DNA of 64,000 bases from Deinococcus ruber (lineage in GTDB: Bacteria > Deinococcota > Deinococci > Deinococcales > Deinococcaceae): positions 4,756 through 68,755 of the forward strand of contig NZ_BMQL01000025.1 of NCBI RefSeq assembly GCF_014648095.1, in the 5' to 3' direction. A model generated the notes under the pieces. That model had not been told where the DNA came from. It saw only the letters and a list, made by a program, of their open reading frames with translations, and did no database searches. Positions 13,501-20,709 of the stretch are shown here, one piece after another; the stretch's first letter is position 1, and every line of letters begins with the position of its first letter. The translations under genes and the position numbers were made by a program.

Positions 13501-15146
13501 CCATCGGGCGCAGTCTGGCGGTTCTGAAACCTTACGGCAGATTCGTCGAGATCGGCAAACGCGACATCTACGCCAACAGCCCGCTTGATCTGGGGCCATT
13601 TCGCAACAACCTGTCGTATTTCGCCGTCGATCTGGACAGAATGTGGGTCGACCGGCCCGCGCAGATGCGGCGGCTGCTCTCCGAGGTCATGGGCCTGTTC
13701 GAAAGCGGCGACCTCGCGCCCCTGACGTACCGGGTCTTTCCCTTCCGCGAGGCGCTGAGTGCTTTCCGCTTTATGGCGCAGGCGCGGCACACCGGCAAAG
13801 TGGTGCTGAGTATGGAAGGGCTGGAAGGCCCAGACACCCAGGAGCTGCCGAATGTGCTGCGCGAACCGCCACCGCTGACGCTGCGCTCAGACGGGTTTTA
13901 CGTCATTTCCGGCGGGCTGGGCGGCTTCGGGCTGGCGCTGGCGCAGTGGCTGGTGCAGCACGGAGCGCGGCGGCTGGCGCTGCTGGGGCGCAGTGAGGGC
14001 GGCGCCGAGGCGCAGGCGCAGATCGAACGTCTGCGGGCGGCGGGGGCCGAAGTGCGGGTGGAACGCGCCGACATCAGCGAAGGAGCAACGCTGGAAGCCG
14101 TGCTGGACAGCCTGCGTGCCGCTGGGCCGCTGCTGGGGGTGTTTCATGCCGCGATGGTCATTGACGACGTGCTGCTGGAGGGTCTGACGCCCGAACGCCT
14201 CGCCCGCGTGACCCGGCCAAAAGTGCTGGGCGGCTGGAACCTGCACACCCTGACCCTGAACGACGCGCTGGAATACTTCGTCTGTTTCTCGTCGGTAAGC
14301 GCACTGCTGGGAAACCCCGGTCAGGCCAATTACGCCGCCGCCAATACCTTCCTCGACGCGCTGGCGGGGCATCGGCGGGGCCTGGGGCTGCCCGCCCTGA
14401 GCGTCAACTGGGGCGCGGTGCAGGGCGTGGGCTATCTGGCACACGAAGCGGGCGTGGCGGCGCGGCTGGAAGCGGCAGGTGTGCCCCCTGTTCCGGTTGG
14501 GCGACTGCTCGCGGCCCTCGAAGCGCTGCTGCCCACGCCCGCTGCCGGAGTTGGCGTGGCCGACATTCGCTGGCCTGCACTGGCCTCGGCGCGGGGAGTG
14601 GCGCTGCCACCGCGTCTGGCGGGTCTGCGGGGTGCCGAGAGCGCCGACGCGGGAGCAGGTGTGGGCAGCGCCGATTTCGTGGAAACGCTGCGGCTGCTGG
14701 GCGAAGAAGAGCGTCAGGCACTTCTGCTGCACCGACTGGCCGAGCAACTGGCCCGCATTCTGGGCACTTCGCCCGGCAAGCTCGATCCCGATCAGGCGAT
14801 CATGAAGATGGGCGTGGATTCGCTGATGGCCGTCGAACTGGGCGGGCAGATTCAGGCGGAAACGGGCGTCAAGATTCCGCCGATGAAGTTCGTGGGCGGC
14901 GTGACGCTGCGCGGCCTGACCGAATTCGTGCTGGAGGGACTGGAGTTGACGCCGGGCGAGCCGGAGAGCACCCAGCCCGAACCTCTCCAGCGTCCCACTG
15001 CCGACCCAGTCGAGAGTCTGCGAGAAGATCAACTCGCCGCACTGCGGGAGGATCAGCTCGCCGCGCTGCGGGAAGATCAACTCGATGCGCTGCTGGCCGA
15101 GCTGCTGAGCAAGGAAGCCACCCCCCCCGCCTCAGGTGGCGCGTGA
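7542..15146 (+). CDS. Type I polyketide synthase, KS-AT-DH-(MT)-ER-KR-ACP
   Basis: 2534 aa from GTG 7542 (GAGGTG just upstream). KS occupies residues about 15-450, with Cys195 in DTACSSSL, then EAHGTGT and NMGHLEAA. AT has Ser655 in GHSLGEA and a VPFHSP motif. DH starts near 920 with His958 in the HxxxGxxxxP motif and a later DACFQ. A methyltransferase-like region lies at about 1365-1545; its SAM loop reads LEVGALVGG, which is degraded. A structural KR half follows. ER spans about 1765-2090 (HAAAGGVGLAA), KR about 2115-2310 (ISGGLGGFG and an SSVSALLGNPGQANYAAAN active site), and ACP has Ser2427 in GVDSLMAVE. One fully reducing module, possibly iterative. The tail carries three 8-residue repeats and then a helical end. 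The next gene overlaps by GTGA, so the two proteins probably work in sequence. Confidence 0.95.
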   Translation: MKPIHEPASASEPRAHEASAREPIAIIGIGCRFPGESSDPQSYWNFLKSGADAVTEVPADRWLVDAYFHPDHHAPGRMYARWGGFIRDIDQFDAPFFGISPREAARMDPQQRLLLEVADEAFQDAGLPPSTLAGSDTGVFVGLSTCDYAGIQTAASARQSIDPFTNLGVGSCIAANRISYHYDFHGPSFIVDTACSSSLVAVSMACKAIWNGECGVALSGAANLMLRPENTMGFAKSQMLSPAGRCKSFDADASGYVRSEGVGVVVLKPLSRAQADGDRIYAVIRAADLNQDGRTGGIALPNGEAQAALLASIYAGAGLDPAKVRYVEAHGTGTAAGDPIEVNALGSVLRSSYHAGQDSECLIGSVKSNMGHLEAASGMAGLIKAALSIQHREIPGNLHFNAPNPAIPFDRYGLRVAVGQQPWPTDPDGSQSFLTGINSFGFGGTNAHVVLDAAPEYSQTEAAAAQAGPQLFAFSAHSQQALRAVAAAQLHDLDMHPEINLSALAYSLGTHRDHYPFRLSLAAGDVAELKDALEAFLEDEHRPGMAQGRVLAHEGGAATGLPLAFVFSGMGPQWFGMGRELYAHEPVFRAALDEIDALLTPYTGWSLLAELNAPEETSRIDETFIAQPALFAVQVALARLWASWGILPDVIVGHSLGEAAAAHVAGALSLPDAVHLIYQRSHLQHLTAGQGRMLAADVPLARAEELVAGEAGRISIAAVNSSSDITLAGDTASLERVAAQLDAQDIFNSFLKVTVPFHSPVMDQIRAAFYEGMQALIPRAPTIPMVSTVTGLMVEGAELDVNYWWRNIRQSVQFAPAMRQILSGGPHVFLEVSAHPVLSQSMARCIASAPTPQARTQSVALPSLRRRERERTIMLGSLGRLYTLGQPLDWTKIHARTGRMPLPRYPWQHERYWNETPQAQRERLGLKVHPLLGERLGLPAPVWENVLDAFSMPGLKDHVVQGAVVFPGAGYVELGLAAARETAEDGETGCVLHDLNFVEALVLPPPHSRILQTTLDARHGLRVYSAAPAGLEAQEDGAWTLHAQGTLRRLGGQRPAAQHLNTLKADCSLPVNVAEFYARFSALGLQYGPAFQGIERLWTGQGTALGALKPHAPDGTLLAPSVLDACFQLLLGAVSTLPQVQEDRLYLPVQIRDLSFYGVPHGELYAHARLTNWEGGRVSGEIVLLNAEGEVFAEVSGLHCQAIDAAGAGLDSLLYQDRWEAQSLHPAAAPLWNGLPAPAELLAIRDDLLTRTGTPADRADFERLSVRLAGLYAQAALLENGQQDIQAGELLATVQELAGSAEPAANPRAEAGELWRSLWARFPGHQAELHLLAQAGATLTGRLRGEQVAMSPALHSHLRHASPNVRGVHALMRGLLRRLLADSGAELRVLEVGALVGGLSQHLSGLLLRPGLSWTLADPDAEKLEESVARLGLPAQQMPAVRALTLAQDTAAQGWEGQTFDLILGVDAVNNPDELARLTALLSPGGVLALEHTTRQPAWTRLLPELEQRVVPLEAWASAAGLQDLNTLPDVPEAELAIHALVWGRAPSEPPARSLPDVPTTAPGRWLLVADDSDFGARLQADLTLRHQRVTVAPVQAQTDALLAELTAEVPLTGVVFACTREISENAGTADLLSAEERGAQRLLALVQAMARQSSGSPDAAPALWIVTRGAQAVAVSDLTDPLAAELWGMARVIGVEYPAFSPRCLDLDPHASTADSLPALSAELLAASPETEVALRRNGRFVHRLTRSTVAELTPASPDGQGNAYRLTVPRPGVLGSLGFLEVPRRAPGAGEIELRVQAAALNFKDIMLGMGMLPGEALEGGYTGRAYGMEAAGEVVRVGEGVSNVAPGQRVVICAKDALSTYLTVPATFALPAPAHLSYEALSAIPIAFMTAYYALHTLAQMGPEDSVLIHAAAGGVGLAAIALAQRAGATIFATAGTPEKRELLHSLGVAHVLDSRTLNFADEILALTGGRGVDIVLNSLSGDAIGRSLAVLKPYGRFVEIGKRDIYANSPLDLGPFRNNLSYFAVDLDRMWVDRPAQMRRLLSEVMGLFESGDLAPLTYRVFPFREALSAFRFMAQARHTGKVVLSMEGLEGPDTQELPNVLREPPPLTLRSDGFYVISGGLGGFGLALAQWLVQHGARRLALLGRSEGGAEAQAQIERLRAAGAEVRVERADISEGATLEAVLDSLRAAGPLLGVFHAAMVIDDVLLEGLTPERLARVTRPKVLGGWNLHTLTLNDALEYFVCFSSVSALLGNPGQANYAAANTFLDALAGHRRGLGLPALSVNWGAVQGVGYLAHEAGVAARLEAAGVPPVPVGRLLAALEALLPTPAAGVGVADIRWPALASARGVALPPRLAGLRGAESADAGAGVGSADFVETLRLLGEEERQALLLHRLAEQLARILGTSPGKLDPDQAIMKMGVDSLMAVELGGQIQAETGVKIPPMKFVGGVTLRGLTEFVLEGLELTPGEPESTQPEPLQRPTADPVESLREDQLAALREDQLAALREDQLDALLAELLSKEATPPASGGA
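15018..15089 (+). repeat. Three tandem 24-base repeats at the PKS C-terminus
   Basis: Units at 15018-15041, 15042-15065 and 15066-15089 each encode LREDQLAA or LREDQLDA and differ only at a few bases. They sit between the ACP and the last helix of the PKS. The charged, amphipathic heptad-like pattern suggests a lengthened docking helix for the next protein. The repeat is seen directly; docking is inferred. Confidence 0.85.
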
Positions 15147-18100
15147 CGACCACGACCCCTTCCACTGCTTCCCTCAGCCCCGACGAAAAGCGGGCGCTGC
15201 TGCTGCGGCTGCTGCGCGAGCGGGGCAAACTGGCCGAACAGACGCCACCCGCTGCCGTCTCTGCGCCCCTGCCCCGCCTGATTCCCGACCCGGCCCAGCG
15301 CTTCGAGCCGTTCGCACTCACCGACATCCAGCACGCCTACTGGATCGGACGCAGCGACAGTCTGGAACTCGGCGGCGTCGGAGCGCACATCTACAGCGAA
15401 TTCGACCTGCCGATCACCGACACCGCCCGCATGAGCCGGGCGTGGCGGCAGGTGGTCGAGCGCCACGATCTGCTGCGAATGGTGGTGCGCCCGGATGGTC
15501 GTCAGCAGGTGCTGGAGCACGTGCCCGCGTATGAAATCGCGGAAGGCGATCTGCGCGGCCTGTCGCTGGAGCAGCAGGAAGACGCCCTGGGTCGCAGCCG
15601 CGAGGCGATGCAGGCCAGGCGTTACGATCCCGGCGAGTGGCCGATGTTCGCGGCGCAGGTCTTCCGCCTTCAGGACGGGCTGAGCCGGGTCTGTATCAGT
15701 TTCGACATGCTGATTCTCGATCTCCGCAGCTTTCAGATCGTGCTGGAGGAGTGGTTTCAGTTCTACGCCGATCCCGGCCTGACCCTGCCGCCGCTGCCCA
15801 TCACCTTCCGCGACTATCTGAGCGCCCAGGCTACGCTGCGCGGTTCCGAGGCCGAGCAGCAGGCCCAGGCGTACTGGTTCGCCCGCGCCGAAGAGCTGCC
15901 GCCCGCGCCTCCGCTGCCGCTGCGCCGCCCTTCGCCGGAACACGATACCCGCACCTTTACCCGCCGCCGCGCCGAGCTGCCCCCCGAGCGCTGGAAGCGG
16001 CTGAAGGCGCAGGCGGCAGCTTCCGGCCTGACGCCCGCTGCCGTGCTGCTGGGCGCGTTCTCGCAGGTGCTGGCGGGCTGGAGCGGTGAGCGGCACTTCA
16101 CGCTCAATCTGACGGTGTTCAACCGCCTGCCGCTTCATCCGGCGGTGCCCAAACTGGTCGGAGACTTCACCAGTACCGTGCTGCTGGAATGCGACCTGAG
16201 GCCCACCGAACCCTTCACGGCCCGCGTATCGCGCCTTCAGGAACAGCTGTTTGCCGATCTGGAACACCGCGCCCTGAGCGGCGTGCGCGTCCAGCGCGAA
16301 CTGGCGCGGCTGCACGGCGCGGCACGGGCGCTGCGTCCGGTGGTCTTTACCAGCCATCTGGCGGGCGGCCTGGAGGCGGGCGACAGCTTCGCGCCCGTCC
16401 TGCCCGTGCAGGTGGTATACGGCCTGTCTCAGACGCCGCAGGTGTCGCTCGACCATCAGGTGTACGAGCAGGGCGGCAGCCTGATCATGCAGTGGGACAC
16501 GCGGGACGGCCTGTACCCGCCGGGCCTGCTGGATGAGATGTTCGCGGCGAATGTGGCGCTGCTGAACGTCCTGATTGACGATCCGCGCACCTGGACCGCC
16601 ACCCAGCACGCGCTAGCTCCGCTGCCGGAAGCCGAGCCGCCGCAGACATTCCACGATCCCTTTTCCAGCCCCGCCACGCTGCACAGCCTGTTTGAAGACC
16701 GCGCCGCGCAGCAGCCCCACGCTCCGGCACTGATCTCGGGCACCAGAACCCTGACGTACCACGAGCTGGAGCAACGTTCGGCGGCGCTGGCGGCCAGCCT
16801 GAACACTCGGGGCGGGGTGGTGGCGGTGGTGCTGGAGCGCGGCTGGGAAGGCGTTGTGGCGATATTGGGTGTGCTGCGGGCGGGGGCGGCCTATCTGCCC
16901 ATCGACCCGGATGTTCCCGAGGAGCGCCTGAAATTGCTGCTGAATTCCAGCGGCGCGGCCACCGTTCTGACGCACTCCAGCCGCACGCACCCGCAGCTGC
17001 ACGCCACCCTGACGCGGGTGCTGCCCCCATCGGCACACCTGCTCAGCATCGAAGACGCCTTCTCGCCCGCTGACACGCCCATTCTTGCCCGCCCGGTGCA
17101 GCCCACCGACCTCGCCTACATCATCTACACGTCCGGCTCGACGGGTCTGCCCAAAGGTGTGATGATCGACCACCGGGGCGCGGTCAATACCGTGCTGGAC
17201 GTGAATGCCCGCTACAGGGTGACTACCGATGACGTGGTGCTGGGCGTCTCGGCTCTGACGTTTGATCTGTCGGTCTACGACGTGTTCGGAACGCTGGCGG
17301 CGGGCGCAACACTGGTGCTCCCCGACCATGCCGGGCGGCGCGATCCCCGGCACTGGCTGACGCTGGTTCAGGCACACGGCGTCACCGTCTGGAATTCGGT
17401 TCCGGCCCTGCTGGGACTGCTGCTGGAGGTCACGCCCGATACACGCCTGCTGTCCACTCTGCGCCTGATCCTGCTGAGCGGCGACTGGATTCCGCTGCCC
17501 CTGATGAGCCGCGTGCTGCATGAACTTCCCGCTGCACGGGTGGTCAGTCTGGGTGGGGCCACCGAAGCCTCGATCTGGTCGGTGCTGTACGAGGTGCAGG
17601 CGCTCGATCCGCACTGGAGCAGCATTCCTTACGGGCGGGCCATGACGCACCAGCAGATGCACGTCCTCGACGCCTCGCTCAATCCGGCCCCCGACCATGT
17701 ACCGGGCGAACTGTTTATCGGCGGAGTGGGGCTGGCGCTGGGCTACTGGCGCGACGCCGAACGCAGCGCCGAGCGCTTCTTTTACCACCCGCGCACAGGT
17801 GAGCGGCTGTACCGCACGGGCGATCTGGCGCGGCGGCTGCCGGGCGGCACGCTGGAACTGCTGGGCCGGGTCGACCGTCAGGTGAAGCTGCACGGGCACC
17901 GCATCGAACTGGGCGAGATCGAGGCGGCGCTGCGGGGGCTGCCGGAGGTGCAGGAAGCGCTGGTAATGCTGCGCCCCGATGCACGCGGCAGGCCCGCCCT
18001 GAGCGCCTACGTGGTGCCGGATGTGGAACTGGTGCAGGCCGCAGCCATGCCGCCCGAAGTGATGGCGGAGCTGATCGAATCTGCCGAGGTGCTGCACCCG

Positions 18101-18946
18101 TTTTCTAGTGGCGACCCCGCGCTGGATCAGGAACTGGCGCTGCTCGGCACGCTGGAGGAGCGCAGTCGCTTCAAGGGGCGGCATCTGGCGCGGCCTGTGG
18201 TGCCCGGCAGCGCGGGGTACTCGCTCGCGCCCCCGACTGGCCCGCATCTGGAGCGGCTGGCGCAGCGGCGCAGCTTCCGGCGGTTTTCGCTCGAACTGCT
18301 CGAATCGGAGCTGCTGCGCTCGTGGCTGGGCGTGCTGCTTCCAGACGCACTCAGTGGGCGGCGGCGCTACGCCTCGGCGGGCGACCTGTACCCGGTGCAG
18401 ACGTACCTGTGGGTCAGGCCGGGCCGGGTGGAAGGGCTGCCCGCTGGCCTGTACGCGCTCGATGCCGGGGCGGGCGAGCTGCTGCCTGTGCCGGGGGCAG
18501 CGGCGCTCAGTCGCCGGGCGTATCACCCGCTCATCAATCGCCCGATGTTCGACGAGGCGGCGTTCGCGCTGTTTCTGGTGGCCGAGCTGCGGGCCATTGC
18601 CCCGGTGTACGGCGATAAATCTCTGCATTTCGCCACGCTCGAAGCGGGCCTGATGACCGGGCTGCTGGAACTTCAGGCGGCGGGCACGGCACTGGGGCTG
18701 TGTCAGGTGGGCGAACTGAACGAAGCGCTGCTGGCCCCCACCCTGCGCCTGACGCGCACCCAGCGCCTGCTGCATTCACTGGTGGGCGGGCGGCTGGAAG
18801 CAGACAGTGCAGATGCTGCCCGCGCTGGCGGAATCTCCGACCTGCGCCCCTCTGTGCGGCTGGCCCGCCTTCACGAGCGTATTTCGCAGCTTCCAGACGC
18901 ACAGGCGGCGTCGTTGCTGGCAGCCACCAGGAAGGAGCCGTCATGA
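15143..18946 (+). CDS. NRPS protein Cy-A-Ox, cysteine-specific, A domain lacking A10
   Basis: 1267 aa from GTG 15143, overlapping the PKS stop. Residues about 50-460 are a heterocyclisation domain, shown by Asp188, Asp193 and Ser196 in the DxxxxDxxS motif that replaces the HHxxxDG of ordinary condensation domains. Residues about 510-960 are an adenylation domain with YTSGSTGLPKG (near 660). The specificity residues I read in order are D L Y N L S L I W, the cysteine code. Residues about 990-1235 are an FMN-dependent oxidase (RRYASAGDLYPVQTY) that turns thiazoline into thiazole. The order matches oxidase-in-A modules such as those of epothilone and myxothiazol, but the polypeptide stops after Ox. 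The A10 lysine loop and the carrier domain are on the next protein. Confidence 0.93.
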   Translation: MTTTTPSTASLSPDEKRALLLRLLRERGKLAEQTPPAAVSAPLPRLIPDPAQRFEPFALTDIQHAYWIGRSDSLELGGVGAHIYSEFDLPITDTARMSRAWRQVVERHDLLRMVVRPDGRQQVLEHVPAYEIAEGDLRGLSLEQQEDALGRSREAMQARRYDPGEWPMFAAQVFRLQDGLSRVCISFDMLILDLRSFQIVLEEWFQFYADPGLTLPPLPITFRDYLSAQATLRGSEAEQQAQAYWFARAEELPPAPPLPLRRPSPEHDTRTFTRRRAELPPERWKRLKAQAAASGLTPAAVLLGAFSQVLAGWSGERHFTLNLTVFNRLPLHPAVPKLVGDFTSTVLLECDLRPTEPFTARVSRLQEQLFADLEHRALSGVRVQRELARLHGAARALRPVVFTSHLAGGLEAGDSFAPVLPVQVVYGLSQTPQVSLDHQVYEQGGSLIMQWDTRDGLYPPGLLDEMFAANVALLNVLIDDPRTWTATQHALAPLPEAEPPQTFHDPFSSPATLHSLFEDRAAQQPHAPALISGTRTLTYHELEQRSAALAASLNTRGGVVAVVLERGWEGVVAILGVLRAGAAYLPIDPDVPEERLKLLLNSSGAATVLTHSSRTHPQLHATLTRVLPPSAHLLSIEDAFSPADTPILARPVQPTDLAYIIYTSGSTGLPKGVMIDHRGAVNTVLDVNARYRVTTDDVVLGVSALTFDLSVYDVFGTLAAGATLVLPDHAGRRDPRHWLTLVQAHGVTVWNSVPALLGLLLEVTPDTRLLSTLRLILLSGDWIPLPLMSRVLHELPAARVVSLGGATEASIWSVLYEVQALDPHWSSIPYGRAMTHQQMHVLDASLNPAPDHVPGELFIGGVGLALGYWRDAERSAERFFYHPRTGERLYRTGDLARRLPGGTLELLGRVDRQVKLHGHRIELGEIEAALRGLPEVQEALVMLRPDARGRPALSAYVVPDVELVQAAAMPPEVMAELIESAEVLHPFSSGDPALDQELALLGTLEERSRFKGRHLARPVVPGSAGYSLAPPTGPHLERLAQRRSFRRFSLELLESELLRSWLGVLLPDALSGRRRYASAGDLYPVQTYLWVRPGRVEGLPAGLYALDAGAGELLPVPGAAALSRRAYHPLINRPMFDEAAFALFLVAELRAIAPVYGDKSLHFATLEAGLMTGLLELQAAGTALGLCQVGELNEALLAPTLRLTRTQRLLHSLVGGRLEADSADAARAGGISDLRPSVRLARLHERISQLPDAQAASLLAATRKEPS

Positions 18947-20709
18947 CCGCCCCCCTCACGCCAGTGCAGCGCGAACTGCTGGCGGCCCTGCTGCCTGCCG
19001 CCGACCTCAGCGCCGCGCCCACCGAGGCCGAGCTGCTGGCGGCCATCGTGCGCGGTCTGGAACGGCAGTTGCCCGCCCACCTGCTGCCGCGTGCTTACGC
19101 TGTGCTGCCTGCCTTTCCGCTCACCCGCAACGGCAAAATTGACCTGGATGCGCTGCCAGACGTGAAAGCAGGCATGGCAGGCGAGGTGGCCGCCCCCAGA
19201 AGCGACACCGAGCGCAGGCTGGCCGCGCTCTTCTGCGAAGTGCTGGGGCGCGAGCAGGTCGGCATTCACGATGATTTCTTCGTGCTGGGCGGCGATTCGC
19301 TGCTCGCCACCGAACTGGGCGTGAAGGTGACGGCGGCGTTCGGCGTCGAGTTGCCCATCGCGCTGGTGTTCAGTGCGCCGAGCGTGGCGGGGCTGGCAGC
19401 GGGCATCGCCTCGGTGCGGGCACTGACACCGGAACAGCCGCCGGAATCCGAGATAGACCTGTCTGTTCTGGGACTGAGCGACGCCGAAACCGCGCAGCCG
19501 GGCGGCCTGGAGCAGCCCACCGCCGCGCTGAGGCCGGATATTACATTGGATGACGACATCTGGCCCGCAGCGGGAGAGACCGCACCCGACCCGGCGGCGT
19601 GGCGACACATCTTTCTGACGGGTGGAACGGGGTATTTCGGCGCTCATCTGCTGGCCGAATTGCAGAGCCGAACACAGGCGACGGTTCACTGTCTGGTGCG
19701 GGCTGCCACAGCGCAGGACGCGCTGGAACGCCTGCGGATTGCTCAGCGCCGTTACCTGCCGCAGCGCCCGCTCGACGAATCGAGAATCCGTGCCGTTCCC
19801 GGCGACCTGACGCAGCCGCGCTTCGGGCTGGGTGAAGCGGCGTTTGCTGCACTGGCAGACGCCACAGACGCGATTTTCCATGCCGGAGCCAACGTCAATT
19901 TCGCGTACTCCTATGCCACCCTCAAACCCGCCAACGTGGGTGCGTGTCAGGACATCTTCCGGCTGGCGGTGCGCGGGCGGTTGAAATCGGTGCAGTTCAT
20001 CAGCACCGTCAACATCTTTTCCAGTCCCAGGCTGGCGGGGCGGGCCAGCATTCCCGAATCCGAAGACATTTCCGCGCTTCCAAGCGTGATTGGCGGCTAC
20101 GCCCAGAGCCGCTGGGTGGCCGAAGGTGTGGCGCGGCTGGCGCGGGCGCGGGGCATTCCGGTCAGCATCTACCGCCCCGGCATCATCGGCGGAGACAGCA
20201 GCAGCGGCGTCAGCAACGAGAACGACGCGCTGTGCCGCCTGTTTAAAGGCTGCGTGCAGCTGGGCGTGATTCCGCAGCTTTCCAGCCAGCTCAATATCGT
20301 GACTGCCGAGTATGCGGCGGCGGGAACAGTCGCCCTGGCGCTGAACGCCGACGCGCTGGGCGGCACCTACCATCTGGTAAACGGCGAGCCGAGTCCGCTG
20401 GGAGCGCTGTTCGGATACCTGCGAAGCTACGGCTACGCGCTCGCATCCACCGATTACGGCGACTGGCAGGCCCGAATCGAGGCGGCGGGGCCAGCCAACG
20501 CGCTGTATCCGCTGCTGCCGATCATCGCGCACCTCAGCGTGGGCGAGGCCACCGGGCTGAAATACCCGCACTTCGAGGGGGCCGGGGCCGCCCGGTTGCT
20601 GCTGCCGCTGGGCATCGAATGTCCGAATATCGGGGCCGATCTGGTGCGGCGGTATCTCGGCGGCATGGTCGCCAGCGGCTTTCTGCCCGCACCGGGGGCA
20701 CCCTCATGA
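18943..20709 (+). CDS. A-domain tail (A10)-PCP-thioester reductase
   Basis: 588 aa from ATG 18943, which overlaps the stop of the Cy-A-Ox gene (ATGA) and has AAGGAG five bases upstream. Residues about 30-70 are the adenylation C-terminal motif A10, ending PLTRNGKID with Lys65, the lysine that attacks the acyl-phosphate. The PCP has Ser119 in LGGDSLLATE. A long linker leads to a NAD(P)H-dependent reductase domain from about residue 223, with TGGTGYFG at about 226-233. The Tyr-x3-Lys site reads GYAQSRW: Tyr386 is present but the lysine position is Arg390. Such domains release the product as an aldehyde or alcohol. The following aminotransferase suggests an aldehyde intermediate. Confidence 0.9.
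   Translation: MTAPLTPVQRELLAALLPAADLSAAPTEAELLAAIVRGLERQLPAHLLPRAYAVLPAFPLTRNGKIDLDALPDVKAGMAGEVAAPRSDTERRLAALFCEVLGREQVGIHDDFFVLGGDSLLATELGVKVTAAFGVELPIALVFSAPSVAGLAAGIASVRALTPEQPPESEIDLSVLGLSDAETAQPGGLEQPTAALRPDITLDDDIWPAAGETAPDPAAWRHIFLTGGTGYFGAHLLAELQSRTQATVHCLVRAATAQDALERLRIAQRRYLPQRPLDESRIRAVPGDLTQPRFGLGEAAFAALADATDAIFHAGANVNFAYSYATLKPANVGACQDIFRLAVRGRLKSVQFISTVNIFSSPRLAGRASIPESEDISALPSVIGGYAQSRWVAEGVARLARARGIPVSIYRPGIIGGDSSSGVSNENDALCRLFKGCVQLGVIPQLSSQLNIVTAEYAAAGTVALALNADALGGTYHLVNGEPSPLGALFGYLRSYGYALASTDYGDWQARIEAAGPANALYPLLPIIAHLSVGEATGLKYPHFEGAGAARLLLPLGIECPNIGADLVRRYLGGMVASGFLPAPGAPS

Noticed and set aside
15018..15089. CRISPR-like repeats
   Set aside because: The 24-base units are contiguous without spacers and encode in-frame peptide repeats. 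No CRISPR array was seen anywhere in the window.
16613..18775. 720-codon minus-strand frame under the NRPS protein
   Set aside because: No recognisable protein features, and the Cy-A-Ox reading is certain.
18943..18946. Frameshift or sequencing error breaking one NRPS gene
   Set aside because: The ATGA overlap with AAGGAG upstream matches the other gene joints of the cluster; resequencing could still revise this.
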